Shown here one piece after another: positions 1 to 9,114 of a stretch of DNA of 64,000 nt. The notes beneath the pieces were generated by a model. The model was not told the origin of the DNA. It ran no database searches and was given only the letters and a program-made list of their open reading frames with translations. The number at the start of each line of letters is the position of its first letter. Positions within the stretch are counted from its first letter, which is position 1. This stretch comes from Pseudomonas sp. S30 (lineage in GTDB: Bacteria > Pseudomonadota > Gammaproteobacteria > Pseudomonadales > Pseudomonadaceae), in the NCBI RefSeq assembly GCF_016518545.1, contig NZ_JACVTO010000008.1, forward strand, positions 62,001 to 126,000, read 5' to 3'. The position numbers and the translations under genes were made by a program.

Positions 1-2225
1 GACGCGGTGTCCTGACGCAGTTCCACGCGAGCGTCGTCAGGCCAGGGATACCGCTCATGCAGCAATCTCAGCGCCAGCGACTCGCTGTCGGCGTTCGCGG
101 CACGTGGCAGGCGCACGCCGGCCAGGGCCCGGTCCAGCCGCGCCTCGCGCAATGCCCAGCGTGCCCGCTCGGCCAAGGCCAGGGGCACCCGGGCACGCTC
201 CTGCATCTGCGTCAGCTCGGCGCTGCTGGACTCTTCGAGCAACTGCACGACCTGACGCAGCGACAGTCCCGGGAAGGCTCGAGCCAGCATGCCGCCGGTT
301 CCCTGACTGGCACCCAGGCTGCTGCTGAACGACTGATCCAGGGTATCCCCCCACAAGGCGCGGTTGCCTTGGTGGAGTTGATGCAGGTCCAGGGCATCGA
401 GCAGCCTGGCCGGCGCCGCGACCTGTTCCAGGTGCAGCCTGCGCAGCTGCGCCTCATCGAAGCCGGTGACCTGTATCAGGTAGTCCGCCGTCTCGGCGCT
501 GAGTGAAGCCAACCGGCCAGAGAAGCGCTGCAGCAACTGTGTACCGTGCCAGAACCGCGCGCTTTCCAGCTCGTGTCGCCAGCCGTCGGCGCCATTGCCC
601 TCGACGCGCGGCGCATAGGCGTCGCTACGCCGTGGGTGGCTGATGCGCAATTCCCCCTCGCCGAGCGCTTCCTGGACTCGGTACAGTTTTTCATCCACAT
701 GCCACAACCATCCCTGGGAACCTTCTTCCATCTTCGTCAGGGCATGCCCAGGCAGCTCGGGGCTCATCAAGCGAACCTTGCCATCGCTCGCCCGGATCGG
801 CTGAAGATCGTCGACGAATGGCCTGCGCTCGACCACCGCGTTGAACGCCACGCCGCCTGCGGCCATCAGCGTCGCGCCGATGACATTTTCAGCCACGGAG
901 AACAGGTGCGCCAAGGCGGCCTCGCGGTCGCCGATCCGCCAGTCCTGATAGCCCTCGTACACCTCCGCAGCGAGCGACACCGCGCCGACGCCCAGCAGCA
1001 GTTCACCCAGGCCGGGAACGAAAAGACCTGCAAGGTTGAGCAGGTTCAGGCCTGCCTGGGCGTAGCCCTGCAGGCGCTCCAGGCGATCACGCTGGTCTTC
1101 TTCGCCGGTGGGCGTGGCCAGCACCAGGGCATCGTCGATCAGGGTGTCGATACGCAGACTGCGCAGGTAGCGCCACAGATCCTGCTCGAGTGGAAGATGG
1201 CGCCCATCGAGTTGCAGGGGCTTTCCAGGGGCGACGGCTAGCAGGTGCCGGGCCAGGGTCAATTGGAAAATGACGCGGTCACGCTCGCTGATGAAACGCA
1301 TGAAGAAGCGTCGGTAGGACTCCTCGCCCAGACGGGTGGCCAAGGTGTCGTAGAAGCTGGCCCAGGAGCGATGCTGGCTCAGTTGGGTGTTGGGGTCGCC
1401 CGGTATCCACGCAACGATCGCCTCCACTGGCGCCTCGACGGCCGGGCGCAGCTCGAACGCGACCACACCGCGGACCTTCTTGCCCAGTACGTAGGGTTGA
1501 CAGGCGGTGACATGGCCGAGCACCCCGGGCACCACCGGCACCTCACTCACCTGCGACAGTAACATCAGGTAGCAATTTTCTCTGACCTCTCCCCTGAACA
1601 GCGCGCAACGCAGGGCCACCTCGAGGTTGGCTTGCAGACTCTCTTCGAAACACCGATGCACGTGCTCGCGCGCTTGCCCCGCGGGTTCGCCTGGCGGGTC
1701 CGCGGGTGCCAGGCACTCCTGGAGGATCGCCTGGTAGCGGCCGCCGACGTCCAGCGCCCTGCACAGGCCCGCGTACACCAGAAAACCCATGCAATGATTG
1801 CCAGAGACATCGACTACCGAGCCGCGCCGGCGTGAAGAGGGCCGGGTCTCGGTGATATGGAAGTTGTGCAGCGCCGACGCCAGAAGCGTGCTGGATGACC
1901 GATCCACATAACGCGGAATCGGCCAGCCCACCACTCTGGCCAGCGGAATGCGCTCATGCTCGACGATCACGTGACTGCGACGCACGTCCACACCGTTGAC
2001 GCCCGCCTTGCACAACGCATCGCTCAACAGTTTCGCGGCGAACGCGTCCAGTGGCGGGATGGGTCGCAGCAGTTCAGCCAAGGCCGCGCTGGCAGTGGCC
2101 TGACGCTTGAGTGCCTGGTGCAGCCGCAGCAGGCGGTCGGTGTTGCCATGCGCGGTCAGCCAGGCAGGCAGGCGCGAGGCAATCAGCGCCTCCACGGTTT
2201 CTGGTGGAAAAGGGGATGTGCTCAC
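1..2225 (-). CDS. Large DUF6543 (dermonecrotic toxin domain) protein, C-terminus outside window
   Basis: A continuous open frame of 741 codons begins at a GTG (complement of 2223-2225) behind a GAGGAG ribosome site 8 bases upstream and runs off the left edge, so the C-terminus is not seen. The N-terminus reads VSTSPFPPETVEALIASRLP. Two hydrophobic, Gly/Leu-rich stretches lie near residues 390-425 and 440-460. The protein resembles the N-terminal part of large pseudomonad proteins annotated as DUF6543 / dermonecrotic toxin domain proteins, many of which continue into leucine-rich repeats and a NEL-type E3 ubiquitin ligase domain. The family call is from recognition of the layout and motifs such as LHLEQVAAPARLLDAL near residue 605. 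Whether this copy has LRR and NEL domains cannot be seen. There is no signal peptide. It is transcribed divergently from aatJ. Confidence 0.65.
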   Translation of the reverse strand, partial: MSTSPFPPETVEALIASRLPAWLTAHGNTDRLLRLHQALKRQATASAALAELLRPIPPLDAFAAKLLSDALCKAGVNGVDVRRSHVIVEHERIPLARVVGWPIPRYVDRSSSTLLASALHNFHITETRPSSRRRGSVVDVSGNHCMGFLVYAGLCRALDVGGRYQAILQECLAPADPPGEPAGQAREHVHRCFEESLQANLEVALRCALFRGEVRENCYLMLLSQVSEVPVVPGVLGHVTACQPYVLGKKVRGVVAFELRPAVEAPVEAIVAWIPGDPNTQLSQHRSWASFYDTLATRLGEESYRRFFMRFISERDRVIFQLTLARHLLAVAPGKPLQLDGRHLPLEQDLWRYLRSLRIDTLIDDALVLATPTGEEDQRDRLERLQGYAQAGLNLLNLAGLFVPGLGELLLGVGAVSLAAEVYEGYQDWRIGDREAALAHLFSVAENVIGATLMAAGGVAFNAVVERRPFVDDLQPIRASDGKVRLMSPELPGHALTKMEEGSQGWLWHVDEKLYRVQEALGEGELRISHPRRSDAYAPRVEGNGADGWRHELESARFWHGTQLLQRFSGRLASLSAETADYLIQVTGFDEAQLRRLHLEQVAAPARLLDALDLHQLHQGNRALWGDTLDQSFSSSLGASQGTGGMLARAFPGLSLRQVVQLLEESSSAELTQMQERARVPLALAERARWALREARLDRALAGVRLPRAANADSESLALRLLHERYPWPDDARVELRQDTA

Positions 2226-2302
2226 GGCCGACTCCTCGATGAAGGTCCGGCCAGAAGACCCTTCGCGCGCCTCTGCAAGGTGCTATATACGTCTGCGGCA
2301 TT

Positions 2303-2320
2303 CGTTCGGGTTTCCGAACG
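2303..2320. promoter_or_regulatory. AauR-type inverted repeat (candidate enhancer site)
   Basis: The sequence CGTTCGGGTTTCCGAACG is a perfect 7-base inverted repeat with a 4-base centre. Its core TTCGGGTTTCCGAA (2305-2318) fits the TTCGG-N4-CCGAA pattern reported for AauR-responsive genes of P. putida, as I recall it. A degenerate second copy, TTCGG-CAAT-GCGGA, begins at 2336; the two centres are about 31 bp apart, roughly three helical turns. The site lies about 115 bp upstream of the sigma-54 promoter, a normal enhancer distance. Confidence 0.75.
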
Positions 2321-2426
2321 ACGAACAGGTGCCCGTTCGGCAATGCGGACGGATCGAGGCAAAGCCAGGTGCCATCATCTGGTCATCCCCCAGCCAAATC
2401 GAGGTGTTATGCTGGGGCGTGAAGCT

Positions 2427-2442
2427 TGGCACGAGTCATGCT
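2427..2442 (+). promoter_or_regulatory. Sigma-54 promoter of the aat operon
   Basis: TGGCACGAGTCATGCT matches the sigma-54 consensus TGGCACG-N4-TTGCT with one mismatch, and the invariant GG and GC are 10 bases apart. It lies about 100 bp before the aatJ start, downstream of the AauR-type repeat. The regulator gene at 7753 encodes a sigma-54 activator, which supports this as the operon promoter. Confidence 0.85.
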
Positions 2443-2539
2443 CTACACTTGGTAGCCGAACGCGCACCCCAGGGTGTGTTCGTTGACCGAAGAGTCCACA
2501 AACGGCTGCATAAGAAAAACAAATGTCGAGGAAAATTTG

Positions 2540-3472
2540 ATGCGTATCGTTCGTCAATTGCTGGGCGCTGCAATCGCCGCCGCCGTCATCGCTTCGCCGG
2601 TCATGGCCGACGAGCTCACCGGCACCCTGAAGAAGATCAAGGACTCGGGCACCATCACCCTGGGTCACCGCGATTCCTCCATTCCGTTCTCCTACCTCGC
2701 CGGGGGCACAGAGCCTGTCGGCTACTCCCACGATGTGCAGATGGCCGTGGTCGAGGCCCTGAAAAAGCAACTGGGCACCGACATCAAGGTCAGGTACAAC
2801 CTCGTCACCTCGCAGACTCGTATCCCCCTGGTACAGAACGGCACCGTGGACCTGGAGTGCGGTTCCACCACCAACAACGTCGAGCGCCAGCAGCAGGTCG
2901 GCTTCTCGGTGGGCATCTTCGAAGTGGGCACGCGCCTGCTGACCAAGGTCAAGGACGGTCAACCTGCATACAAGGATTTCCCGGACCTGGCCGGCAAGAA
3001 CGTGGTCACCACCGCCGGAACCACCTCCGAACGTCTGCTCAAGGCGATGAACGCCGAAAAGCAGATGAAGATGAACGTGATCTCCGCCAAGGACCATGGC
3101 GAAGCCTTCAACATGCTCGAAAGCGGTCGCGCCGTGGCCTTCATGATGGACGACGCCCTGCTGGCCGGCGAAATGGCCAAGGCCAAGCAACCCAAGGACT
3201 GGGTCATCACCGGCACCCCGCAGTCCTATGAAATCTACGGCTGCATGGTGCGCAAGGAGGATGCGCCGTTCAAGAAAGCGGTCGATGACGCCATCGTCGC
3301 CTACTACAAGTCAGGTGACGTCGAGAAGAGCTACGACAAGTGGTTCCAGCAGCCCATTCCGCCGAAGGGCCTGAACCTGGACTTCTCTATGAGTGCCGAG
3401 CTGAAGAAGCTGATCGCCGAGCCGACCGACAAGGCTGCCGACGAGAAGCCGGCAGACGAGAAGAAGTCCTGA
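2540..3472 (+). CDS. aatJ: Acidic amino acid ABC transporter, periplasmic binding protein
   Basis: A 310-residue solute-binding protein of the glutamate/aspartate (GltI/AatJ) family. A signal peptide ends at about residue 23 (ASPVMA, then DELTG). The mature protein has the family-3 binding protein features, including GHRDSSIPFSY, which lines the ligand site, and KNVVTTAGTTSERL. The C-terminus is unusually charged (EPTDKAADEKPADEKKS). The ATG at 2540 was chosen because GAGGAAAA stands 4-11 bases upstream and the signal peptide begins there; the longer open frame from 2474 adds non-signal residues. It is first in aatJQMP and should deliver glutamate and aspartate to the AatQM-AatP inner membrane complex. 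Expression is probably sigma-54 dependent through AauR. Confidence 0.93.
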   Translation: MRIVRQLLGAAIAAAVIASPVMADELTGTLKKIKDSGTITLGHRDSSIPFSYLAGGTEPVGYSHDVQMAVVEALKKQLGTDIKVRYNLVTSQTRIPLVQNGTVDLECGSTTNNVERQQQVGFSVGIFEVGTRLLTKVKDGQPAYKDFPDLAGKNVVTTAGTTSERLLKAMNAEKQMKMNVISAKDHGEAFNMLESGRAVAFMMDDALLAGEMAKAKQPKDWVITGTPQSYEIYGCMVRKEDAPFKKAVDDAIVAYYKSGDVEKSYDKWFQQPIPPKGLNLDFSMSAELKKLIAEPTDKAADEKPADEKKS

Positions 3473-3485
3473 TTCTCAGCCGTTA

Positions 3486-3529
3486 GTGGCCTGGTGCGGC
3501 AACGCACGACCTTCGATCCGACAGGCCAC
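3486..3529 (+). other. Stem-loop after aatJ
   Basis: GTGGCCTG (3486-3493) pairs with CAGGCCAC (3522-3529), and a small inner stem TGCG-GCAA-CGCA forms in the loop. There is no U-run, so it is more likely an mRNA-stabilising or processing structure between the binding protein gene and the permease genes than a full terminator. Confidence 0.5.
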
Positions 3530-3549
3530 CCATAAGTGTCTAACCTTGA

Positions 3550-3582
3550 TTCCAGGGGTGCCCGTAACCGGGCCTCCTGGAA
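3550..3582 (+). other. Second stem-loop between aatJ and aatQ
   Basis: TTCCAGG (3550-3556) pairs with CCTGGAA (3576-3582), and inside it GCCCG (3560-3564) pairs with CGGGC (3569-3573) around a TAAC loop. With the preceding stem-loop it could let the binding protein be made in excess over the permease, as is common in ABC uptake operons (inference). Confidence 0.5.
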
Positions 3583-3625
3583 GCTCGAAGGTGCCCGTGA
3601 AACAATCGTCTGAGGGGAAATCCCG

Positions 3626-4372
3626 ATGAATTACAACTGGGACTGGGGCGTGTTCTTCAAGTCCACCGGCGTGGGCAGCGAAATCTATCTGGACTGGTAC
3701 CTCACCGGCCTGGGCTGGACCATCGCCATCGCCGTCTCGGCCTGGATCATCGCCTTGCTGCTGGGATCGCTGCTGGGCGTGATGCGTACGGTGCCCAACC
3801 GCCTGCTGTCAGGCATTGCCACCGCCTATGTGGAGCTGTTCCGTAACGTACCGCTTCTGGTACAGCTGTTCATCTGGTACTTCCTGGTGCCGGACCTGCT
3901 GCCCGAGGGCCTGCAGGAGTGGTTCAAACAGGACCTCAACCCCACCACCTCGGCACTGATCAGCGTGATCATCTGCCTGGGCCTGTTCACCGCCGCACGC
4001 GTCTGCGAACAGGTGCGCACCGGTATCCAGGCCTTGCCCCGCGGACAGGAGTCGGCCGGGCGCGCGATGGGCTTCAGCCTCACGCAGATCTACATGAACG
4101 TGCTGCTGCCACAGGCCTACCGGATCATCATCCCGCCGCTCACCTCCGAGTTCCTCAACGTGTTCAAGAACTCGTCCGTGGCCTCGCTGATCGGCTTGAT
4201 GGAACTGCTGGCGCAGACCAAGCAGACTGCGGAGTTCTCCGCCAACCTGTTCGAAGCCTTCACCCTGGCGACCCTGATCTACTTCACCCTGAACATGGGC
4301 CTGATGCTGCTCATGCGCATGGTCGAGAAGAAAGTCGCGGTGCCGGGCCTGATTTCCGTGGGAGGTAAATGA
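3626..4372 (+). CDS. aatQ: Acidic amino acid ABC transporter permease
   Basis: A 248-residue membrane protein of the GltJ/HisMQ permease family. It has an N-terminal periplasmic stretch, about five membrane segments and the EAA-type coupling motif (RVCEQVRTGIQALPRGQESAGRAMGFS, near residues 127-153) that docks the ATPase. A GAGGGGAAA ribosome site precedes the ATG. The stop codon overlaps the alternative aatM ATG (ATGA), showing translational coupling. It forms a heterodimer with AatM in the inner membrane. Confidence 0.92.
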   Translation: MNYNWDWGVFFKSTGVGSEIYLDWYLTGLGWTIAIAVSAWIIALLLGSLLGVMRTVPNRLLSGIATAYVELFRNVPLLVQLFIWYFLVPDLLPEGLQEWFKQDLNPTTSALISVIICLGLFTAARVCEQVRTGIQALPRGQESAGRAMGFSLTQIYMNVLLPQAYRIIIPPLTSEFLNVFKNSSVASLIGLMELLAQTKQTAEFSANLFEAFTLATLIYFTLNMGLMLLMRMVEKKVAVPGLISVGGK

Positions 4373-5043
4373 TGGACCTGGATTTCAGTGAAATCATCCC
4401 TGCCCTGCCGGCCCTCTGGAACGGCATGGTCATGACCCTGCAACTGATGGTGATGGGCGTGGTGGGCGGTATCGTGCTCGGCACCCTGTTGGCCCTGATG
4501 CGACTGTCGTCGAGCAAGTTGATGGCCAACCTGGCCGGCGCCTACGTCAACTACTTCCGCTCCATCCCGCTGCTGCTGGTCATCACCTGGTTCTACCTGG
4601 CGGTGCCCTTCGTGCTGCGCTGGATCACCGGTGAAGATACGCCGATCGGCGCCTTCACTTCGTGCGTGGTGGCCTTCATGATGTTCGAGGCCGCCTACTT
4701 CTGCGAAATCGTGCGCGCCGGCGTGCAGTCGATCTCCAAGGGCCAGATGGGCGCCGCGCAGGCGCTGGGCATGAGCTATGGGCAGTGCATGCGCCTGATC
4801 ATCCTGCCCCAGGCGTTTCGCAAGATGACCCCGCTGCTGCTGCAACAGAGCATCATCCTGTTCCAGGACACTTCGCTGGTGTACACCGTGGGCCTGGTCG
4901 ACTTCCTCAACTCGGCACGCGCCAATGGCGACATCATCGGGCGCTCCCACGAGTTCCTGATCTTCGCCGGCGTCGTGTACTTCCTCATCAGCTTCTCCGC
5001 TTCCTGGTTGGTCAAGCGCCTGCAAAAAAGGATCACCGTATGA
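4372..5043 (+). CDS. aatM: Acidic amino acid ABC transporter permease
   Basis: A 223-residue permease of the GltK family with an N-terminal domain of membrane helices and an EAA loop ([27 protein letters not shown]). Two adjacent ATGs exist at 4369 and 4372. GGAGG at 4361-4365 is 3 bases from the first and 6 from the second, so 4372 is preferred; using 4369 adds one Met. The stop TGA overlaps the aatP start ATG at 5040, so the three cytoplasmic and membrane components are coupled. Confidence 0.9.
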   Translation: MDLDFSEIIPALPALWNGMVMTLQLMVMGVVGGIVLGTLLALMRLSSSKLMANLAGAYVNYFRSIPLLLVITWFYLAVPFVLRWITGEDTPIGAFTSCVVAFMMFEAAYFCEIVRAGVQSISKGQMGAAQALGMSYGQCMRLIILPQAFRKMTPLLLQQSIILFQDTSLVYTVGLVDFLNSARANGDIIGRSHEFLIFAGVVYFLISFSASWLVKRLQKRITV

Positions 5044-5774
5044 TTTCCATCAAGAACGTCAACAAGTGGTACGGCGACTTCCAGGTGCTGACCGACTGCA
5101 GCACCGAGGTCAAGAAAGGCGAGGTGGTGGTGGTCTGTGGTCCGTCCGGTTCGGGCAAGTCCACCCTGATCAAGTGCGTCAACGCGCTGGAGCCTTTCCA
5201 GAAGGGCGACATCGTGGTCGATGGCACCTCGATCGCCGATTCCAAGACCAACCTGCCCAAGCTGCGTTCGCGGGTGGGCATGGTGTTCCAGCATTTCGAG
5301 CTGTTCCCGCACCTGTCGATCACCGAGAACCTGACCATCGCCCAGCGCAAGGTGCTGGGCCGCAGCGAGGCGGAGGCCACCAAGAAAGGCCTGGCGCTGC
5401 TCGACCGGGTGGGCCTCGGCGCCCATGCCAAGAAGCATCCCGGCCAGCTGTCCGGCGGCCAGCAGCAGCGCGTGGCGATCGCCCGGGCGCTGTCCATGGA
5501 CCCGATCGTCATGCTGTTCGACGAACCGACGTCGGCGCTGGATCCGGAAATGGTCAACGAGGTGCTGGACGTGATGGTCGAGCTGGCCCATGAGGGCATG
5601 ACCATGATGTGCGTGACCCACGAAATGGGCTTCGCGCGCAAGGTCGCCAACCGGGTGATCTTCATGGACAAGGGCCACATCATCGAGGACTGCCAGAAAG
5701 AGGAATTCTTCGGCAATCCTTCCGGCCGCCACGAACGCACCCAGCACTTCCTCAGCAAGATCCTGCAACACTGA
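5040..5774 (+). CDS. aatP: Acidic amino acid ABC transporter ATPase
   Basis: A 244-residue ABC ATPase of the polar amino acid class (GltL-like). Visible are Walker [10 protein letters not shown], the Q-loop FQHFELFPH, the signature LSGGQQQR, Walker [16 protein letters not shown] and the H-loop THE. It drives import through AatQ/AatM. It starts at 5040 inside the aatM stop codon and is followed after 60 bases by the sensor gene aauS. Confidence 0.95.
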   Translation: MISIKNVNKWYGDFQVLTDCSTEVKKGEVVVVCGPSGSGKSTLIKCVNALEPFQKGDIVVDGTSIADSKTNLPKLRSRVGMVFQHFELFPHLSITENLTIAQRKVLGRSEAEATKKGLALLDRVGLGAHAKKHPGQLSGGQQQRVAIARALSMDPIVMLFDEPTSALDPEMVNEVLDVMVELAHEGMTMMCVTHEMGFARKVANRVIFMDKGHIIEDCQKEEFFGNPSGRHERTQHFLSKILQH

Positions 5775-5834
5775 TGCGTCTCGCGCGTGCCGCCCAGTCG
5801 GGCGGTGCGCGCTGGTCGTGACAAGGCCACTGTG

Positions 5835-7745
5835 ATGAAATGCGACCCCTCGCTTCTTCGCCCCGCAGAGCCCGCCGTGAAATCCCGCCTGATCCGCCAA
5901 GTGTTCCTGCCGCCGTTGATCATCCTGCTGATGGTCGGCCTGGGCCTGGTCGGCTACCTGATCAGCGAGCACAACGGCATCCGCACCCTCGGCGAGAACG
6001 GCGAACGTCAACTCGAGCTGCACGCGCGTACGGTCGAGAGCGAGATCAGCAAATACACCTACCTGCCCAGCCTGCTCGAGCTCGAAGACAATGTGTCGCA
6101 GTTGTTGGCCAATCCAGACGGTGGCTCACGCCAGGCCGTCAACGAATACCTCGAAGGGATGAATCGGCGCAGCCGCAGCCGCGCCATCTACGTGCTCGAC
6201 ACCAGCGGCCGGGTGCAGGCCACCAGCAACTGGCGCGACGCCGACTCCTTCCTTGGCGAAGACCTGTCGTTCCGCGCCTACTTCCAGGATGCGGTGCGCG
6301 GTCAGCCCGGTCGCTTCTATGGCATCGGCAGCACCACCGGCGAGGCCGGCTATTACCTGGCGCACGGCCTGGAAGAGCATGGCCGGATCATCGGCGTGGC
6401 GGTGATCAAGGTGCGGCTGGACACGCTGGAGGAACGCTGGCAGCGGGCGCGACTGGAAGCGTTCGTCAGCGACGAGAACGGGATCATCATCCTTTCCAGC
6501 GATCCTGCCCGGCGCCTCAAGTCCGTACGCCCGCTGACCCCGCAGATCAAGGAAAACCTGGCGCGCAGCCTGCAGTACTACTGGTGGCCACTCAACGAAT
6601 TGCAGCCACTGGCACGCCAGGGACTGGGCGACGGCGTGGAAAAGCTCACCTTTCCGTCCAGCCAGGACGGCGAATCGGGTAGCCAGCACGAGGTCACCTA
6701 CCTGGCGCAGACCCGGCGCCTGGCCGATACGCCCTGGCACTTCACCCTGCTCACGCCCCTGCAGGACCTGCATCGCGAGTCGATGATCCAGGGCATCCTG
6801 GTGGGCGTCGCGTTCGCCCTGCTGGCGATCCTCGGGATCGCCTGGAACGAGCGGCGCAAGGTGATCGCCACTCGCCTGGCGGCGCGGGAGGCGTTGGAAC
6901 AGGCCAATAGCCAGCTGGAGCGGCGGATCGCCGAGCGTACCGCCGATCTGCGCGCCAGCAACGAACGGCTCAAGGGTCAGATTCGTGAGAGGCGCCATGC
7001 CGAGCAAACCCTGCGCCATGCCCAGGACGAACTGGTCCAGGCTGGCAAGCTGGCGGCCATCGGGCAGATGTCCACCAGCATCGCCCATGAACTCAACCAG
7101 CCACTGGCCGCCCTGCGTACGCTGTCGGGCAATACCGTGCGCTTTCTCGAGCGCGGCGCGCTGGACACGGCCAGCACCAACCTGCGCACCATGAACGATC
7201 TGATCGACCGCATGGGCCGCATCACCGCCAGCCTGCGCTCGTTCGCCCGTCGCGGCGAGGACAGCGGCCGGGCATCGCTGGGCAGTGCCGTGGACGCGAC
7301 GTTGCAGGTCCTGGCCAACCGTATCGCTGCCTGCGAACTGACGCTGCATCGCCAGTTCGACGAGCAGCGGCTGGCCATCGACCAGACGCGCCTGGAGCAG
7401 ATCCTGGTGAACCTGATCGGCAACGCCCTGGACGCCATGGCCGCTCAGCCGCAACCCCAGTTGTGGCTGGAGGGCGAACTGGCCGGGGATCGCTATCGCC
7501 TGCGGGTGCGCGACAACGGCCATGGCATCGACCACGATGCACGCCAGCACCTGTTCGAACCGTTCTTCACCACCAAACCGGGCGAGCATGGCCTGGGCCT
7601 GGGGCTGACCTTGTCGGCCAGCCTGGCCACCGCCGCCAAAGGTACTTTGAACGTCGAGCATCCGCCCGGCGGCGGTACGGCCTTCGTGCTCAGCCTGCCA
7701 CTGGCGCCATCGGCCAGTGATCCGATCGACCCCTCATCAACATAG
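5835..7745 (+). CDS. aauS: Acidic amino acid sensor histidine kinase
   Basis: A 636-residue DctB-like membrane kinase. The first membrane helix (about residues 22-43, QVFLPPLIILLMVGLGLVGY) and the second (about 320-340, ILVGVAFALLAILGIAWN) bracket a periplasmic Cache-type sensor domain. A coiled coil (QLERRIAERTADLRASNERL) leads into a HisKA domain with phosphoacceptor His418 in SIAHELNQPLAALR, then an HATPase domain with N (NLIGNALDAM) and G boxes (GLGLGLTLS). The start is uncertain: ATG 5835 is used, though a GTG at about 5877 closer to the first helix is possible. Its position between the aat transport genes and aauR fits the AauRS system of P. putida, which controls acidic amino acid use. 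Confidence 0.88.
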   Translation: MKCDPSLLRPAEPAVKSRLIRQVFLPPLIILLMVGLGLVGYLISEHNGIRTLGENGERQLELHARTVESEISKYTYLPSLLELEDNVSQLLANPDGGSRQAVNEYLEGMNRRSRSRAIYVLDTSGRVQATSNWRDADSFLGEDLSFRAYFQDAVRGQPGRFYGIGSTTGEAGYYLAHGLEEHGRIIGVAVIKVRLDTLEERWQRARLEAFVSDENGIIILSSDPARRLKSVRPLTPQIKENLARSLQYYWWPLNELQPLARQGLGDGVEKLTFPSSQDGESGSQHEVTYLAQTRRLADTPWHFTLLTPLQDLHRESMIQGILVGVAFALLAILGIAWNERRKVIATRLAAREALEQANSQLERRIAERTADLRASNERLKGQIRERRHAEQTLRHAQDELVQAGKLAAIGQMSTSIAHELNQPLAALRTLSGNTVRFLERGALDTASTNLRTMNDLIDRMGRITASLRSFARRGEDSGRASLGSAVDATLQVLANRIAACELTLHRQFDEQRLAIDQTRLEQILVNLIGNALDAMAAQPQPQLWLEGELAGDRYRLRVRDNGHGIDHDARQHLFEPFFTTKPGEHGLGLGLTLSASLATAAKGTLNVEHPPGGGTAFVLSLPLAPSASDPIDPSST

Positions 7746-7752
7746 GGTGCCC

Positions 7753-9078
7753 ATGAACCCCACTCCCCTGACCGTCCTGATCGTCGAAGACGACCCCCAC
7801 GTGCTACTGGGTTGCCAGCAGGCGCTGGCACTGGAAGACATCGCCTGCGAGGGCGTGGGCAGCGCCGAGCAGGCGCTCGAACGCATTGGCGACGACTTCG
7901 CCGGAATCGTCGTCAGCGATATCCGCCTGCCCGGCATCGACGGCCTGGAGCTGCTCAACCGGCTCAAGGCGCGCGACCGCAGCCTGCCGGTGGTGCTGAT
8001 CACCGGCCACGGCGACATCGACATGGCCGTCGGCGCCATGCGTAACGGTGCCTATGACTTCATGGAAAAACCCTTCTCGCCGGAGCGGCTGGTGGAAGTG
8101 GTCCGCCGCGCCCTGGAACAACGCGGCCTGTCACGGGAAGTCTCGGCCCTGCGCCGGCAACTGGCCGGTCAGGGCTCGCTGGAGGGGCGCATCATCGGTC
8201 GTTCGCCGGCCATGCACGCCTTGCGCGAGCTGATCGCCAACGTCGCCGACACCTCGGCCAATGTCCTGATCGAAGGCGAGACCGGCACCGGCAAAGAGCT
8301 GGTGGCGCGCTGCCTGCATGATTTCAGCCGCCGCCAGGCAGCGCCCTTCGTGGCCCTGAACTGCGGCGGACTGCCGGAAAACCTGTTCGAGAGCGAAATC
8401 TTCGGCCATGAAGCCAATGCCTTCACCGGTGCCGGCAAGCGGCGTATCGGCAAGATCGAGCACGCCAATGGCGGTACGCTGTTCCTCGACGAAGTCGAAA
8501 GCATGCCGATCAACCTGCAGATCAAGCTGCTGCGGGTGTTGCAGGAGCGCACTCTCGAGCGGCTGGGGTCGAACCAGAGCATCGCGGTGGATTGCCGGGT
8601 GATCGCCGCGACCAAGTCTGACCTCGCCGCGCTGGGGCAGTCCGGCCAGTTCCGTAGCGATTTGTATTACCGCCTGAACGTCGTCACTCTGGAATTGCCT
8701 CCGCTGCGAGAACGCCGCGAAGACGTGCTGCAACTGTTCGAGCATTTCCTTCAGCAGTCGGCGCTGCGCTTCGACCGGGATGTCCCGACGCTGGACAACC
8801 AGACCCTGTCACGGCTCATGGCTCACGACTGGCCCGGCAACGTGCGCGAGATTCGCAACGTTGCCGAACGCTATGCCCTTGGCCTGCCAGCGTTCAAGCG
8901 CCAGGGCGGCGGCACCAGCCAGGGGCTGGGCTTCGCCGAGGCGGTGGAAGCCTTCGAGCGCAATCTGCTCGGCGACGCCTTGCAGCGCACCGGCGGCAAT
9001 CTCAGCCAAGCCAGTCAGGAGCTGGGCATGGCCAAGACCACCCTGTTCGACAAGGTGAAGAAGTACGGGCTGGGTTGA
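7753..9078 (+). CDS. aauR: Sigma-54-dependent response regulator for acidic amino acid use
   Basis: A 441-residue NtrC-family activator. The receiver domain has Asp56 in VVSDIRLPG and Lys in EKPFSP. The AAA+ domain has Walker A GETGTGKE and Walker B GGTLFLDEVES. A C-terminal Fis-type helix-turn-helix ends in GMAKTTLFDKVKKYGL. The sigma-54 contact loop reads NAFTGA (residues 222-227) where most family members have GAFTGA. AGGGTG precedes the ATG at 7753; an upstream start at 7717 overlaps aauS and lacks a receiver-like sequence. It is predicted to bind the repeat at 2303-2320 and activate the promoter at 2427-2442. Confidence 0.9.
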   Translation: MNPTPLTVLIVEDDPHVLLGCQQALALEDIACEGVGSAEQALERIGDDFAGIVVSDIRLPGIDGLELLNRLKARDRSLPVVLITGHGDIDMAVGAMRNGAYDFMEKPFSPERLVEVVRRALEQRGLSREVSALRRQLAGQGSLEGRIIGRSPAMHALRELIANVADTSANVLIEGETGTGKELVARCLHDFSRRQAAPFVALNCGGLPENLFESEIFGHEANAFTGAGKRRIGKIEHANGGTLFLDEVESMPINLQIKLLRVLQERTLERLGSNQSIAVDCRVIAATKSDLAALGQSGQFRSDLYYRLNVVTLELPPLRERREDVLQLFEHFLQQSALRFDRDVPTLDNQTLSRLMAHDWPGNVREIRNVAERYALGLPAFKRQGGGTSQGLGFAEAVEAFERNLLGDALQRTGGNLSQASQELGMAKTTLFDKVKKYGLG

Positions 9079-9114
9079 CCCCTGCAACGTGTTCGCGCAA
9101 TGCGGTAGCGCGCG

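Larger units (their letters stand above)
2226..2539. other. Divergent intergenic region carrying the aatJ control signals
   Basis: This 314-base gap separates the DUF6543 gene from aatJ. It holds no credible coding sequence. It contains an inverted repeat at 2303-2320, a weaker second copy near 2334-2351 and a sigma-54 promoter at 2427-2442, all described separately. Confidence 0.8.
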
